A DNA stretch of 64,000 nucleotides from Rodentibacter caecimuris (GCA_001998905.1 MLAA01000005.1:62001-126000); one strand, 5' to 3'. Shown: positions 29,391 to 38,694, counted from the first letter of the stretch. Notes: a model not told the origin generated them from the letters alone. Program-made: numbers and translations.

Positions 29391-29550
29391 TAATGTTAAT
29401 TTTTACTGAAGATTTGCGGGAACCATTATGATTATGCTATCTTAGCGCCGATTTTTCCGGTAGGGACGAGAAAGTGCGGTCATTTTTGACAGACTTTTTG
29501 ACCACCTATGACTTAAATTAAAAAAACTGCCGGGTTATAAAGGAGAAGTT

Positions 29551-31053
29551 ATGCTATGTTTTCACAAAACCCGGCTTTCAGTCGGCGTTGTTTCATTATT
29601 TTTCTCTTCTTTTGTGTGGGGAGAGTCTGTTGCTATTCGTTCTTACGATCCTAGTGATCCAGTTTTTCTTCATCAATTTCCGGATAACATACCGATATCT
29701 AAAGTGAGACCGTTTCTGAAACAGGAAAATGCGATTAGTCAAAAAGTTACGTTAAACCGTCAACAGTTGGCATTGCAACCTCAGCTAGTTAAATCAGTGT
29801 TAATATCTGCACTTATTAAAAATGATGTAGAAACCGTCGAATTTCTATTACCTCTTTATCAGCAACAGGAAGATGCAGATTCTTTTTTACTGACTTGGTC
29901 GAATGCTGTAGTTAATAAGTTTACTGGTAATTTAAACCAATCGATCAGCGATTATCGCCGTTTGATTGCTATTCAGCCCGAATCGTTGCCGATCCGTTTA
30001 CAGTTAGCTATTGCACTTTACGAAAACCAGGATAATACTGCCGCATTGGATCAATTTGAGAAATTGCGTAGTGAATCACTTTCTCCGCCTTTCGCTAGGT
30101 TGATTTCTCAATATCAGCACTATTTGCAACAGCGTGATCAATGGGATATTTATGGTTATGTTAGTTATTTGTATGATCCTAATGTAAATAATGCGCCGAA
30201 GCAGGGAAAGACCTATAAAAATTGGCGCCCGACTCAAACAGCAGAAAAGGCCAATGGTACAGGTTATGGGTTAACCCTGAAAAAACGTTGGTCATTACCG
30301 AAAGGTTTTTTTTCCCATACTAATTTTGATTTAAATGGCAAGTATTATTGGGACAATAAAAAATACAATGAAATCCAAAGTCGGCTTGATGTTGGTTTTG
30401 GTTATCGCTCAGGCGCTATAGAAATAGAGCTTTCCCCTTTTGTAGAACAGTTTTGGTATGCTTATGGAGACAGTGAAAATGCTTCAAATAAAGGCACTTT
30501 GCATCGTTATTTTCATTCGTTGGGGGTAAATCAACAATTTTCTTATTGGATTACACCAAATTGGCAATGGCAGACAAAAATAGAATTTACGCAATATTAT
30601 TACACGCAACGTAAAAATTTAAATGGAAAGAGTATTGATCTTTTATCACAATTTCTTTATCGACCAAATATAAATCAATACTGGTTAGTAGGTGCGAATT
30701 ATTATCGTAAACAAGCACAAGTTTCTTATAATAGTTTCACGAGAGAAGCAATCTTGGCTGCTTGGGGACAAGAGTGGTTAGGAGGAATATCTTCCCGTTT
30801 ACAAATAAGTTATGCTAATCGTCGCTATCATGGGGCAATATTAGACAAAAAAAATAGTTTTTTACCTGAATTTTATTTTGTTCCACAAAAGAACAAAGAA
30901 TATAGTCTATCATTAAGTCTTTGGCATCGAGCTGTTCATTTTTGGGGAATAACCCCAAGAATAATATGGTCATACCAGAAGACCGATAGTAATAATTCAT
31001 TTTCTAATTACGATAAGAATCGTATATATTTCGATTTCACAAAAACATTCTAA
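29551..31053 (+). CDS. Surface lipoprotein assembly modifier (Slam, DUF560) outer-membrane translocator
   Basis: Slam proteins move specific lipoproteins, or haemophores in some cases, to the cell surface. The 500-residue product has a signal peptide (ends SSFVWGE), a periplasmic helical/TPR domain (about 60-205; LPIRLQLAIALYENQDNTAA), and a C-terminal DUF560 barrel of alternating aromatic strands (about 215-500), ending in a terminal Phe (YFDFTKTF) as outer-membrane barrels do. A GGAGAAG ribosome site precedes it. The lipoprotein gene 18 nt downstream is the expected client. There is no TonB receptor next to the pair. Confidence 0.9.
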   Translation: MLCFHKTRLSVGVVSLFFSSFVWGESVAIRSYDPSDPVFLHQFPDNIPISKVRPFLKQENAISQKVTLNRQQLALQPQLVKSVLISALIKNDVETVEFLLPLYQQQEDADSFLLTWSNAVVNKFTGNLNQSISDYRRLIAIQPESLPIRLQLAIALYENQDNTAALDQFEKLRSESLSPPFARLISQYQHYLQQRDQWDIYGYVSYLYDPNVNNAPKQGKTYKNWRPTQTAEKANGTGYGLTLKKRWSLPKGFFSHTNFDLNGKYYWDNKKYNEIQSRLDVGFGYRSGAIEIELSPFVEQFWYAYGDSENASNKGTLHRYFHSLGVNQQFSYWITPNWQWQTKIEFTQYYYTQRKNLNGKSIDLLSQFLYRPNINQYWLVGANYYRKQAQVSYNSFTREAILAAWGQEWLGGISSRLQISYANRRYHGAILDKKNSFLPEFYFVPQKNKEYSLSLSLWHRAVHFWGITPRIIWSYQKTDSNNSFSNYDKNRIYFDFTKTF

Positions 31054-31071
31054 TTATTTAAGGAGAATAGT

Positions 31072-32187
31072 ATGAGTATTTCATATAAGAAAACGTTAGT
31101 AGCATTGAGCTTATCTGTTTTACTTGCTGCTTGTAGTGGAGGTGGTGGTAGCGATTCTTCGCCAACATCACAAAATTCGCAGCAAGTACCTCATACAAAA
31201 GAGGGTGAAAAAACACAATCAAAATCACCGCAAGGAGATGAAAAAGGAAGCTCATCCATTCAAGATAAGGAGAAATCAAAAGAAGGAGCTATGCATTCTG
31301 AACAAGAAGGGCAAACTGCAAATATTCAATCGAAACAAGAATCTTCTACTCCTAAGAAAGAGAACGGTTTAGCCGAGCAGCAAACTAAAAAAGATGTGCC
31401 TTCTCGCCCTAAAACAGAAGCGCACAATACGATGAACAAGGTTCAGCCAAAGGAAGAATCTTCTGGTTCTAAGAAAGAGGAACATTTAGAAATGGTTCAG
31501 CCTCAAAATAAACCTAATGCTCAGTTACCGCGTCCTCAATTTATATCAACTGGCGCATACAATTTTAATCCGGAAACGCAAACGTTGACGGTGTACGACA
31601 TTCAGCCAGAAGAGGATATTTATTCCAATAGAAATGTAAAAAAGGTAGAAAAAACGTTTTCTTTAGCAAAAGATGATCTTAATACCAATCAGGAAGGCGT
31701 TAATTATCAATTCCAAAAATTAGGTGAGGGAGAAAATATTGCAGCATATTATGGCTATGTAAAAGATAGTCTAGATTATAAAAATATTATTACGAATTAT
31801 GTTCTTGTAACAAATAATAACTTGAAATCAAGCCCAGCAGAAAGTTTTTCTGCCAATTACTATAAACAAAAGGGTTTTTATTATAACTCCAGAAATGTTC
31901 CTGTAGTAAGACAAGGAGATGTTTCTTTAACATTTAAAAATGGCAAAGCTATTGGCTCAATATTAGTTGATGGCAACCCTATATTTGAATTATCTGGTAA
32001 TGTTGAAAATATTGTCTTTGCTCCAACTAATGATGCAGAGCAGTTCAATATTTCTCGTGGTGATAAAGCTGCAATGATACCAGAGTTTTTTGATTCTAAG
32101 CATGGACAAAATGATCAAAAATATTTACTTGGTGAAGTAAAAACAGATGCTTGGCAGGGCATTTTAGGCGCGGAAAGAAGTAAATAA
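31072..32187 (+). CDS. Predicted Slam-dependent surface lipoprotein
   Basis: A 371-residue lipoprotein with lipobox L-A-A-C (Cys21) and the glycine-rich anchor SGGGGSDSS typical of TbpB-like surface lipoproteins. Residues about 30-150 are a low-complexity, Lys/Glu/Gln/Ser-rich tether with internal near-repeats. About 155-371 form a beta-rich domain whose end resembles the small barrel of transferrin-binding-protein-like lipoproteins (GDVSLTFKNGKAIGSILVDG, then IFELSGNVENIVFAP). It is cotranscribed with the Slam gene (18-nt gap, AAGGAG site). The ligand is unknown; host iron or haem proteins are a guess from relatives. Confidence 0.82.
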   Translation: MSISYKKTLVALSLSVLLAACSGGGGSDSSPTSQNSQQVPHTKEGEKTQSKSPQGDEKGSSSIQDKEKSKEGAMHSEQEGQTANIQSKQESSTPKKENGLAEQQTKKDVPSRPKTEAHNTMNKVQPKEESSGSKKEEHLEMVQPQNKPNAQLPRPQFISTGAYNFNPETQTLTVYDIQPEEDIYSNRNVKKVEKTFSLAKDDLNTNQEGVNYQFQKLGEGENIAAYYGYVKDSLDYKNIITNYVLVTNNNLKSSPAESFSANYYKQKGFYYNSRNVPVVRQGDVSLTFKNGKAIGSILVDGNPIFELSGNVENIVFAPTNDAEQFNISRGDKAAMIPEFFDSKHGQNDQKYLLGEVKTDAWQGILGAERSK

Positions 32188-32242
32188 CATAAAGCCTCTA
32201 ATAGGCATTATGCTGAAATAAAGGCAATTAGACTGCTACTTT

Positions 32243-32285
32243 AAGGACTGAAGTCGATGCGATATTGAGGCAGTCCTTTTTTATG
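32243..32285 (+). terminator. Terminator of the Slam/lipoprotein operon
   Basis: An eight-bp stem AAGGACTG/CAGTCCTT with a 20-nt loop and a T-rich tail, 56 nt after the lipoprotein stop. Confidence 0.7.
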
Positions 32286-32549
32286 CCCTACGTTTTGAGT
32301 AGAGCTATAGGTAAAGAGCATATTAATGTAGCGGTAGTTGCTTGTATCCATGCTTTAAAATAAGCGGGCTTAACGGTACTTTGCTAATTTGCGTACTACT
32401 CAGATTAAAAGAATTCAAAAAATGTTCAGAATAGTCGAATAGATAATTAAGTTATTAATTATAGGGTTCTCCTGAGGTAATGAAGCGGACGTTTTCTAAG
32501 CGTTGAGGTCATCTGGAAAACAAGCTCAAACATTAATAGGATAAGATCA
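32286..32549. other. Gene-poor stretch with a possible plus-strand fragment
   Basis: No intact gene. Near 32284-32360 a plus-strand frame reads LSRAIGKEHINVAVVACIHA followed by a stop and AGLTVLC, which looks coding-like. I cannot identify it. Together with the two features that follow it marks this interval as eroded. Confidence 0.3.
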
Positions 32550-32695
32550 CTATTGGTTATTCTTCCGTTTTAGTAGCCATTGCATAATCTCGGGGCTATT
32601 GAATACTGTATCCCAAGTATTATGTGGATTTGCATTGACAATACCATTATCACCAGCTTGTAAAGTGGTAAATTCGGCCTATTTCACATTAGGTG
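32550..32695 (-). pseudogene. C-terminal remnant of an alpha/beta hydrolase (predicted peptidase/esterase)
   Basis: The minus strand from about 32695 to the stop at 32550 encodes EFTTLQAGDNGIVNANPHNT followed by WDTVFNSPEIMQWLLKRK. That is the typical end of dienelactone hydrolase/esterase-like predicted peptidases, where the catalytic His precedes a W-D-x-x-F segment. There is an in-frame stop just upstream and the rest of the enzyme is missing. It is judged a fragment left by a deletion. Confidence 0.6.
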
Positions 32696-32731
32696 CCTAT
32701 AATTCTTCGTGTAGAATTCGGTAGTTAATTC

Positions 32732-33403
32732 GTGATCCGTCAACCGGGGCGATCTTATCCTCTTTACTATGAAAAAACGACTATTCGCCGTGATATTCAA
32801 AGGTTGGAACAAGAGGGGAAAGTCATTTCCGTTTCCGGCGGGGTTAAGGCGCGGGAACATCTTTCCCGTGAACCCACACACCAAGATAAGTCCTTACTTT
32901 TCCACTCTCAGAAACAGCATATTGGTATTCAAGCAGAGAAACTTATTCCTCCGAATATTGGTATTTACTTGGATGCAGGTACAACCACTTTAGAGATAGC
33001 CCATCATATCGCTGAACGAGAAGATCTCTTGGTCGTTACTAACGATTTTATTATTGCACATTTTTTAATGTGTAATGGAAAATGCCGATTAATTCATATC
33101 AGCGGCTCGGTAAACAAGGAAAATTATTCTTCCGTCGGAGAGTTGGCTAGACAATTTTTGCGGCAACTAACCATTGATATGGCGTTTATTTACACTTCAT
33201 CTTGGAATTTAAATGGCTTAACCACTCCCGATGAAAATAAACTGACAGTTAAAAAAGCGATTATTCATTCTAGTAACCAGAGAATTTTGGTGTCTGATTC
33301 CTCTAAATATGGCAAAGTGGCAAGCTTTCATATTTGTCCATTGACCGTTTTTGATATGGTTGTTAGCGATCAAGGTTTATTGGAGAGTGCCCGCCAACAT
33401 TAA
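32732..33403 (+). pseudogene. DeoR-family regulator lacking its N-terminal DNA-binding region
   Basis: The ligand-binding domain of a DeoR/GlpR repressor is intact (IYLDAGTTTLEIAHHIAERE, ISGSVNKENYSSVGELA and ILVSDSSKYGKVASFH). At the front only the recognition helix and wing remain (TTIRRDIQRLEQEGKVISVS). The first part of the helix-turn-helix, about 25 residues, is replaced by the unrelated RQPGRSYPLYYEK. The apparent GTG start has no ribosome site. A normal member has about 250 aa; this frame has 223. It is probably a non-functional 5'-truncated gene. The genes it controlled are not present. Confidence 0.65.
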
Positions 33404-33730
33404 TGGAAATGAAAATTAAGCTACTGTTAGTATAATTAAAGGAGCATTTTATTAGACTAAAAACATCTAGCTATTCTTTCCGTAGCTGCAGTGCAACATG
33501 TCTTACACGACAGTAATGTGATTTAGTGTGTTGTTGTCGATCATTATTCATCAAATTATGTGGAGCTAGTTTATAAGCAAAGATATATGCGTAGGATACA
33601 CGGCTTAATGTACATTTAAAAATTATCAGATTATCGTTGTGGGGAGTACTAAAAATCAGTTCAAATTAATGACATTATTAAATGATACAGACTTTTTTGA
33701 AAAGAGCTTTTCGTTCTACTCATTTAGAGA
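33404..33730. other. Gene-poor stretch between the regulator and clpV
   Basis: About 330 AT-rich nt. A short plus-strand frame near 33453-33520 reads KHLAILSVAAVQHVLHDSNV before a stop and may be another fragment. Nothing else is supported. Confidence 0.3.
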
Positions 33731-33767
33731 GACCGCACTTTATTTGACCAAAGCGCAAAGTGCGGTC
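33731..33767 (-). terminator. Long paired-USS hairpin after clpV
   Basis: GACCGCACTTT and AAAGTGCGGTC, 11-bp perfect arms with a 15-nt loop, 29 nt after the clpV stop on the minus strand. The tract after it is only weakly T-rich. Confidence 0.6.
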
Positions 33768-33795
33768 AGATTTTCAAATATTTTATCGTGATGAT

Positions 33796-36387
33796 TTACT
33801 CAATACTGACTTGATATTCTCCATTTTCAAAATTGAGTGCAATTTTCGTTATTTTCTCACCATTAGCAATATGTTGGAGTAATGCAAGTGAAAGCGGAGG
33901 TAGAAGTTGCCCTTCTAAAACGGCATCTACCAGGCGTGCGCCATTGGCATCGGCTTCACATTGTTGTTCAATATGAGAGAGAATATTCGGTGCAATAACA
34001 AACTCAGCTTTATAACGTTGAGATACTAATTTTTCTAATTTCTCTAGTTTTGCTTTTACAATACGCTGCATAATATCAGTAGTCAGGTAATGATATTGTA
34101 CAATTTGCATACGAGCGAGTAATGCAGGTTTAAAGAACGAGAGTAAGGCCTGACGGAGTTGTTCGTCAGTTTTTACTGAAAAATGATCATTTGCAGAATC
34201 AAAACCGCAGTTTGAGGTTAACATAAAGAGGATGTTTTTACAGTCAATTAAACGTCCCTCTCCATCGGCTAATTCTCCTTTATCAAAAGCTTGATAAAAC
34301 AAATTAAGTACATCTGGGTGTGCTTTTTCTACTTCATCCAATAGCACGATAGAATAAGGCTTTTGCCGAATAGCTTCTGTGAGTAGTCCTCCTTCGCCGT
34401 AACCAACATAGCCCGGCGGGGAGCCGATTAAACGGGAAACCGTGTGTTTTTCTTGGTATTCGGACATATTAATAGCTGTTAAGAATTGTTTTCCTCCAAA
34501 AATATGTTCGGCAATTTGAACCGCTGTTTCTGTTTTACCTACACCGCTAGGACCAACTAATAATAATGCGCCTAGTGGTGTGCCAGGTCGACGCAAGTCT
34601 GCCATTGCTGTGAGCAAGTTCTTGTGAATTTGCTCGATTGCTTGTGATTGCCCTTTGATATTATCATTTAAAATTATAGGCAGTTCGGTGAGTTTAGTTA
34701 ATTCGTCCTCAGTCATATTATTGACCGGTATCCCGGTTAAATCGGCAATAACAGAGGCTATTTGTTTGCTCCCCACTTCTGCATAAATTAAACATTCTTC
34801 AGGTTTAATGAGGTCGTATTGTGCTTTTTTCTCTTTAAGCTGTGAAATAAACATTTCTTTTTGCTGATTATCACATTCCTCATCGGCAATTTGTTCTCTA
34901 AGGGTTAAAATTTCCTCAATTAAAGATTTTTGCTGTTCAAATGTCGCAGAAAGAGTTTGTTTCTCTTCTTGTAATACGACAAGTTGGTTGCTTAGTTGTA
35001 TTTTGGTTGTCGGTTCAATTGTTTCTCCCAATTGCATATCGCGATCTAGTTCTGAAATAGCAACACTGATTTCGTGAATTTTATTGGTTAGGTAACTGAG
35101 TCTTTTTGGTGGTGTATTTTTGGCCGTAGAAACACGTGCGCAAGCCGTATCTAAAATATCAATTGCTTTATCTGGTAATTTTTTTGCGGCAATATAGCGA
35201 GCAGAAAGTTTAACCACGGTCTCAAGCGCTTCACCTGTAATGTAAACACCATGAGATTTTTCATAAAGCGGTTTTAATCCTCGTAGGATAACAATACTTT
35301 CTTCAATAGAGGGTTCATCGACTTTGACTAATTGAAAACGACGAGAAAGCGCCGGATCGCGTTCAACATATTTTTTATATTCAGACCAAGTTGTTGCTGC
35401 GATAGTACGTAGTTCTCCCCGTGCGAGAGCGGGTTTTAACAGATTTGCGGCATCATTTCCACCTTCATTACCTCCAGCACCGATAAGGGTGTGAGCTTCG
35501 TCAATAAATAGGATAATCGATGTAGAACTATTTTTTACAAAATCAATTACCGCTTTTAGGCGTTTTTCAAATTCACCTTTGATTGACGCTCCGGATTGTA
35601 ATGCGGCGAGATCAAGGTTCCACAATTCCACGTTCTGTAAATGAGGAGGTACTTGCTTATTAATAATACGTAGTGCAAGCCCTTCGATTAATGCGCTTTT
35701 ACCTACGCCAGCATCTCCTACGACGATAGGGTTATTTTTTCTTCTGCGAGAAAGAATATCAATCATCAAATCAATTTCTTGATCTCGAGCTAAAACGGGA
35801 TCAATATTTCCAGAAGCTGCTTTATCGGTTAAATTTTCTGCAAATCGAGATAGTGCTGATTGATCAGAAGGAGATGTGAGTTGAGTAGAAGTGATATTGG
35901 GTTTCGGTTGGGATTCGGCAGAACCGTTAGCAAGAACAAGCAGAGATTGACGTAAATTTTCTTTATTAATCCTGTTAAGTATTGTTGCGACCGCTGTTGG
36001 TAAATATCGGACTGAATTAAGTACCAGAGCAAGAAAAATAGTTGCACTTCTAATTTTAGGTTGATTAAGTTCAAGTGAACCTAATAGCCAAGCTTCTTGT
36101 AACATTTCGACCAGTAAAGGAGAGAAACTTGGTATAGAATCAATATTTACGCCATTATTTTGTTGGCTACGAAGCAAAAGTGCGGTCAATTCTTCAGAGG
36201 GTATATCTAATTTATTTAAAATAAATCGTATATCACAGAAAGGATTTTCTAGGAGTTTTAGTAATAAGTGGGCGGGTAACACTTCAGATTCTCCACAACT
36301 AATTGCATAAGAAGCGGATTCTTCCAGCATTAATGTTGAAACATCATTTAATGCTCCTAAGGTGGCGGCAAGATTAATTTTTATCAC
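33796..36387 (-). CDS. clpV: Type VI secretion ATPase ClpV (TssH), orphan
   Basis: ClpV is the AAA+ disaggregase that recycles the contracted T6SS sheath. The 863-residue product has the N-terminal Clp-N domain, two ATPase modules (Walker A GDAGVGKS near 230 and GPSGVGKTE near 610) and a coiled M-domain (about 410-520). ClpV-type signatures separate it from ClpB: NLTDKAASGNIDPVLARDQE and YVGYGEGGLLTEAIRQKPYS. Unusually, no other tss gene is within reach on either side, and the neighbouring DNA is eroded. The rest of the system may be elsewhere or lost. Confidence 0.88.
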   Translation of the reverse strand: MIKINLAATLGALNDVSTLMLEESASYAISCGESEVLPAHLLLKLLENPFCDIRFILNKLDIPSEELTALLLRSQQNNGVNIDSIPSFSPLLVEMLQEAWLLGSLELNQPKIRSATIFLALVLNSVRYLPTAVATILNRINKENLRQSLLVLANGSAESQPKPNITSTQLTSPSDQSALSRFAENLTDKAASGNIDPVLARDQEIDLMIDILSRRRKNNPIVVGDAGVGKSALIEGLALRIINKQVPPHLQNVELWNLDLAALQSGASIKGEFEKRLKAVIDFVKNSSTSIILFIDEAHTLIGAGGNEGGNDAANLLKPALARGELRTIAATTWSEYKKYVERDPALSRRFQLVKVDEPSIEESIVILRGLKPLYEKSHGVYITGEALETVVKLSARYIAAKKLPDKAIDILDTACARVSTAKNTPPKRLSYLTNKIHEISVAISELDRDMQLGETIEPTTKIQLSNQLVVLQEEKQTLSATFEQQKSLIEEILTLREQIADEECDNQQKEMFISQLKEKKAQYDLIKPEECLIYAEVGSKQIASVIADLTGIPVNNMTEDELTKLTELPIILNDNIKGQSQAIEQIHKNLLTAMADLRRPGTPLGALLLVGPSGVGKTETAVQIAEHIFGGKQFLTAINMSEYQEKHTVSRLIGSPPGYVGYGEGGLLTEAIRQKPYSIVLLDEVEKAHPDVLNLFYQAFDKGELADGEGRLIDCKNILFMLTSNCGFDSANDHFSVKTDEQLRQALLSFFKPALLARMQIVQYHYLTTDIMQRIVKAKLEKLEKLVSQRYKAEFVIAPNILSHIEQQCEADANGARLVDAVLEGQLLPPLSLALLQHIANGEKITKIALNFENGEYQVSIE

Positions 36388-36731
36388 GGCACAGTATCCT
36401 TATACTTTAATAAAATGATTCAATGATACTTTAAATATAAAAGTGAAACGAGAACATTGTATTTTGTTATATCTATTTTGACCACCATTATTTAGAAAAC
36501 AGTATTTAATTAATCAGAATGTGTAGAATTAATTTGGAAATAAAGCGGAGGCATTTCAGTAATAAGTTGTAATAGTAACGTTTCTATAAGAACAAAGGAC
36601 TGATGTTGATATTGCATCAGCCCTTTGAGTTTCAATAAGATTCATTTTAAATGATTAGCTTATTATTGTTAGATCTTAGGATAGGCTTTTTGTTTAAAAA
36701 CTGCTGTAATATTCTCCTCAATATAAATTTA
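36388..36731. other. Spacer between clpV and mtr
   Basis: It holds the mtr terminator (36594-36626) and AT-rich DNA upstream of clpV. No T6SS gene, small ORF with a ribosome site, or repeat is seen. Confidence 0.5.
36586..36626 (-). terminator. Terminator of mtr
   Basis: On the minus strand AAAGGGCTGATG pairs with CATCAGTCCTTT (12 bp with one G.U) around a 9-nt loop, followed by GTTCTT. The G.U pair forms only in minus-strand RNA, which fits mtr. Confidence 0.7.
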
Positions 36732-37988
36732 TTACCCTGTGAATTGGGGAAGCCATCCAAATTGCATCGCCACTTGAGCGAGAATATTTAGTAAAGCGAA
36801 CAGGAAAATAAAATAAATCATAAAATTTCCGCCATAAACAGTGAAGGAGCTATGCGTGAATTTTTGTCGGCTAGCTTTGACCAGGAGGGCAGGTACGATA
36901 GCTGCCCAAATGGTTGCAGCGAGTCCGGCATAGCCGATAGCAATAACGAAACCGTAAGGATATTTTAAGCTCAGTAGTAGTGGTGGTAAAAAGGTAACTA
37001 ATGCTGTTTTTGTTCTACCCAATAAACTGTCATCAAACTTCAATAGATCGGCAAGATAGTCAAATAGACCAAGTGTAACGCCTAAAAATGAGCTAGCGAT
37101 CGCCATGTAGGCAAAGAATTTTAAGATCACAGCAATATAATCGGTTTGTAAATATTTACTCAGGGCATCAAGTAGTACGGCAATATCTCCGTCTTTGGCA
37201 ATAACCGGAGCAAATTCTGCGCGTGGCAGATTTCCTTGTACAGCAAGTTGCCACAAGATGTAAATAACAAGGGCAATGAGTGTTCCGATAAAGACAGATT
37301 TTATCACTTTATTACTGTCTCGATCATAATATTTCACTAGGCTCGGTACATTTTGATGAAACCCGAAGGAAACTAAACAAACAGGGAGGGCAGCAAAAGC
37401 ATAGGGTAGGTATTGTTCATTATTTTGGGCGATTTCATTAAATAACACTTCTGTTTTAACAGAAGAAAGTAGCCCACTAACCGATAAGATAAATGCAATA
37501 ACCATACCCGCAATCAGGACTGTACTGAATCGATCAACAGCCTTAGTTGAAAACCATACGAATACGGCTAATATTGCACAGAAAATTAATGAACCGAAAG
37601 TACGTCCTATTTCGACCGCACTTTGTTCAGAACTCAGTAAGTTATTGATTAATCCTTCTGTAATTCCTCCTCCAGAAGTAATGTAAGCATAGGTGAGAAT
37701 GTATAAAACAAAAGCTAGTGATAGTCCGTTTATGAAATTCCAGCCTTTACCGAGTAAATCTTTTACGATAGTGTCAAAGCTAGAACCGGTTGGATAATGG
37801 AGGTTGGCTTCTAATAGCATTAAACCTGATGTGGTCATACAAAACCAGGTGTAAGCTAGAATAATAAGTGAGCCGATAAACCAAATACCAGCGGTTGATG
37901 TTGGGTTTGCTAGCATTCCCGCACCGATTGTACCGCCGGCGATAATCATCGCCCCACCAAATAAAGAAGGGATTTTTTTTGTTGTCAT
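36732..37988 (-). CDS. mtr: Tryptophan-specific permease (HAAAP family)
   Basis: An inner-membrane aromatic amino-acid/proton symporter with about 11 membrane segments and 418 aa. It follows E. coli Mtr closely: GGTIGAGMLANP at the start, GSSFDTIVKDLLGKGWN, AFVLYILTYAYITSGG, FGFHQNVPSLVKYY and SSFLGVTLGLFDYLADLLKF. TnaB is the closest alternative. A TrpR-like operator overlaps the likely promoter (38025-38042), which supports the tryptophan assignment. It is divergent from ppa. Confidence 0.9.
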   Translation of the reverse strand: MTTKKIPSLFGGAMIIAGGTIGAGMLANPTSTAGIWFIGSLIILAYTWFCMTTSGLMLLEANLHYPTGSSFDTIVKDLLGKGWNFINGLSLAFVLYILTYAYITSGGGITEGLINNLLSSEQSAVEIGRTFGSLIFCAILAVFVWFSTKAVDRFSTVLIAGMVIAFILSVSGLLSSVKTEVLFNEIAQNNEQYLPYAFAALPVCLVSFGFHQNVPSLVKYYDRDSNKVIKSVFIGTLIALVIYILWQLAVQGNLPRAEFAPVIAKDGDIAVLLDALSKYLQTDYIAVILKFFAYMAIASSFLGVTLGLFDYLADLLKFDDSLLGRTKTALVTFLPPLLLSLKYPYGFVIAIGYAGLAATIWAAIVPALLVKASRQKFTHSSFTVYGGNFMIYFIFLFALLNILAQVAMQFGWLPQFTG

Positions 37989-38024
37989 TAGTGTTTATTC
38001 CTTGTCGCTTAATTGTTATAGCTT

Positions 38025-38042
38025 GCACTATTATAGTAGTGC
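38025..38042 (-). promoter_or_regulatory. Candidate TrpR operator over the mtr promoter
   Basis: GCACT-ATTATAGT-AGTGC is an inverted repeat with the same 5-N8-5 geometry as E. coli TrpR operators (aroH GTACT-N8-AGTGC). It lies 37-54 nt upstream of mtr. A minus-strand -35-like TTGCAC inside it is spaced 18 nt from a TATAAC -10 (38015-38020). Confidence 0.6.
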
Positions 38043-38094
38043 AAAATTTAAAATCAATCATTTCAAAAAGATTATTTATAACGATAGCTCAAAC

Positions 38095-38124
38095 TCGACA
38101 AGTATCCTTAAATAAAGCTATAAT
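38095..38124 (+). promoter_or_regulatory. Promoter of ppa
   Basis: TCGACA, an 18-nt spacer, then a perfect TATAAT, 42 nt before the ppa start codon. Confidence 0.6.
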
Positions 38125-38166
38125 TTGCCAAATTATCTGTTATTAACTTAATAAAGGAAAATAAAA

Positions 38167-38694
38167 ATGGGTTTAAAAAATGTACCTGCGGGTAAAGCAT
38201 TACCAGATGATATTTACGTTGTGATTGAAATTCCAGCAAACTCTGATCCAATTAAATACGAAGTCAATAAAGAAAGTGGTGCTTTGTTCGTTGATCGTTT
38301 TATGGCGACAGCCATGTTTTATCCCGCCAACTACGGTTATGTGAATAATACGTTGTCATTAGACGGCGATCCTGTCGATGTTTTGGTACCTACCCCTTAT
38401 CCATTACAGCCAGGTTCGGTTATTCGCTGTCGTCCGGTTGGTGTATTAAAAATGACGGATGAATCTGGTCAAGATGCTAAGGTTATTGCTGTTCCGCATA
38501 CAAAACTCAGTAAAGAGTATGATCATATTCAAGATATTGGAGATGTGCCGACTTTATTAAAAGCGCAAATTCAACATTTCTTTGAAAGTTATAAAGCATT
38601 GGAAGCGGGGAAATGGGTTAAAGTGGACGGTTGGGAAGGAGTTGATGCTGCCCGCCAAGAAATTTTAGATTCTTTTGAACGTTTTAAAAAATAA
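38167..38694 (+). CDS. ppa: Inorganic pyrophosphatase (class I)
   Basis: It hydrolyses pyrophosphate and so drives biosynthetic reactions. The 175-residue product has the family signature [14 protein letters not shown] and the active-site segments [15 protein letters not shown] and [21 protein letters not shown] ribosome site precedes the ATG, and a terminator hairpin follows. Confidence 0.97.
   Translation: MGLKNVPAGKALPDDIYVVIEIPANSDPIKYEVNKESGALFVDRFMATAMFYPANYGYVNNTLSLDGDPVDVLVPTPYPLQPGSVIRCRPVGVLKMTDESGQDAKVIAVPHTKLSKEYDHIQDIGDVPTLLKAQIQHFFESYKALEAGKWVKVDGWEGVDAARQEILDSFERFKK

Noticed and set aside
33796..36387. Housekeeping ClpB chaperone
   Set aside because: The linker before the first ATPase module and the GYGEGGLLTEAIRQ-type second module match ClpV, and the N-terminal domain is not ClpB-like.
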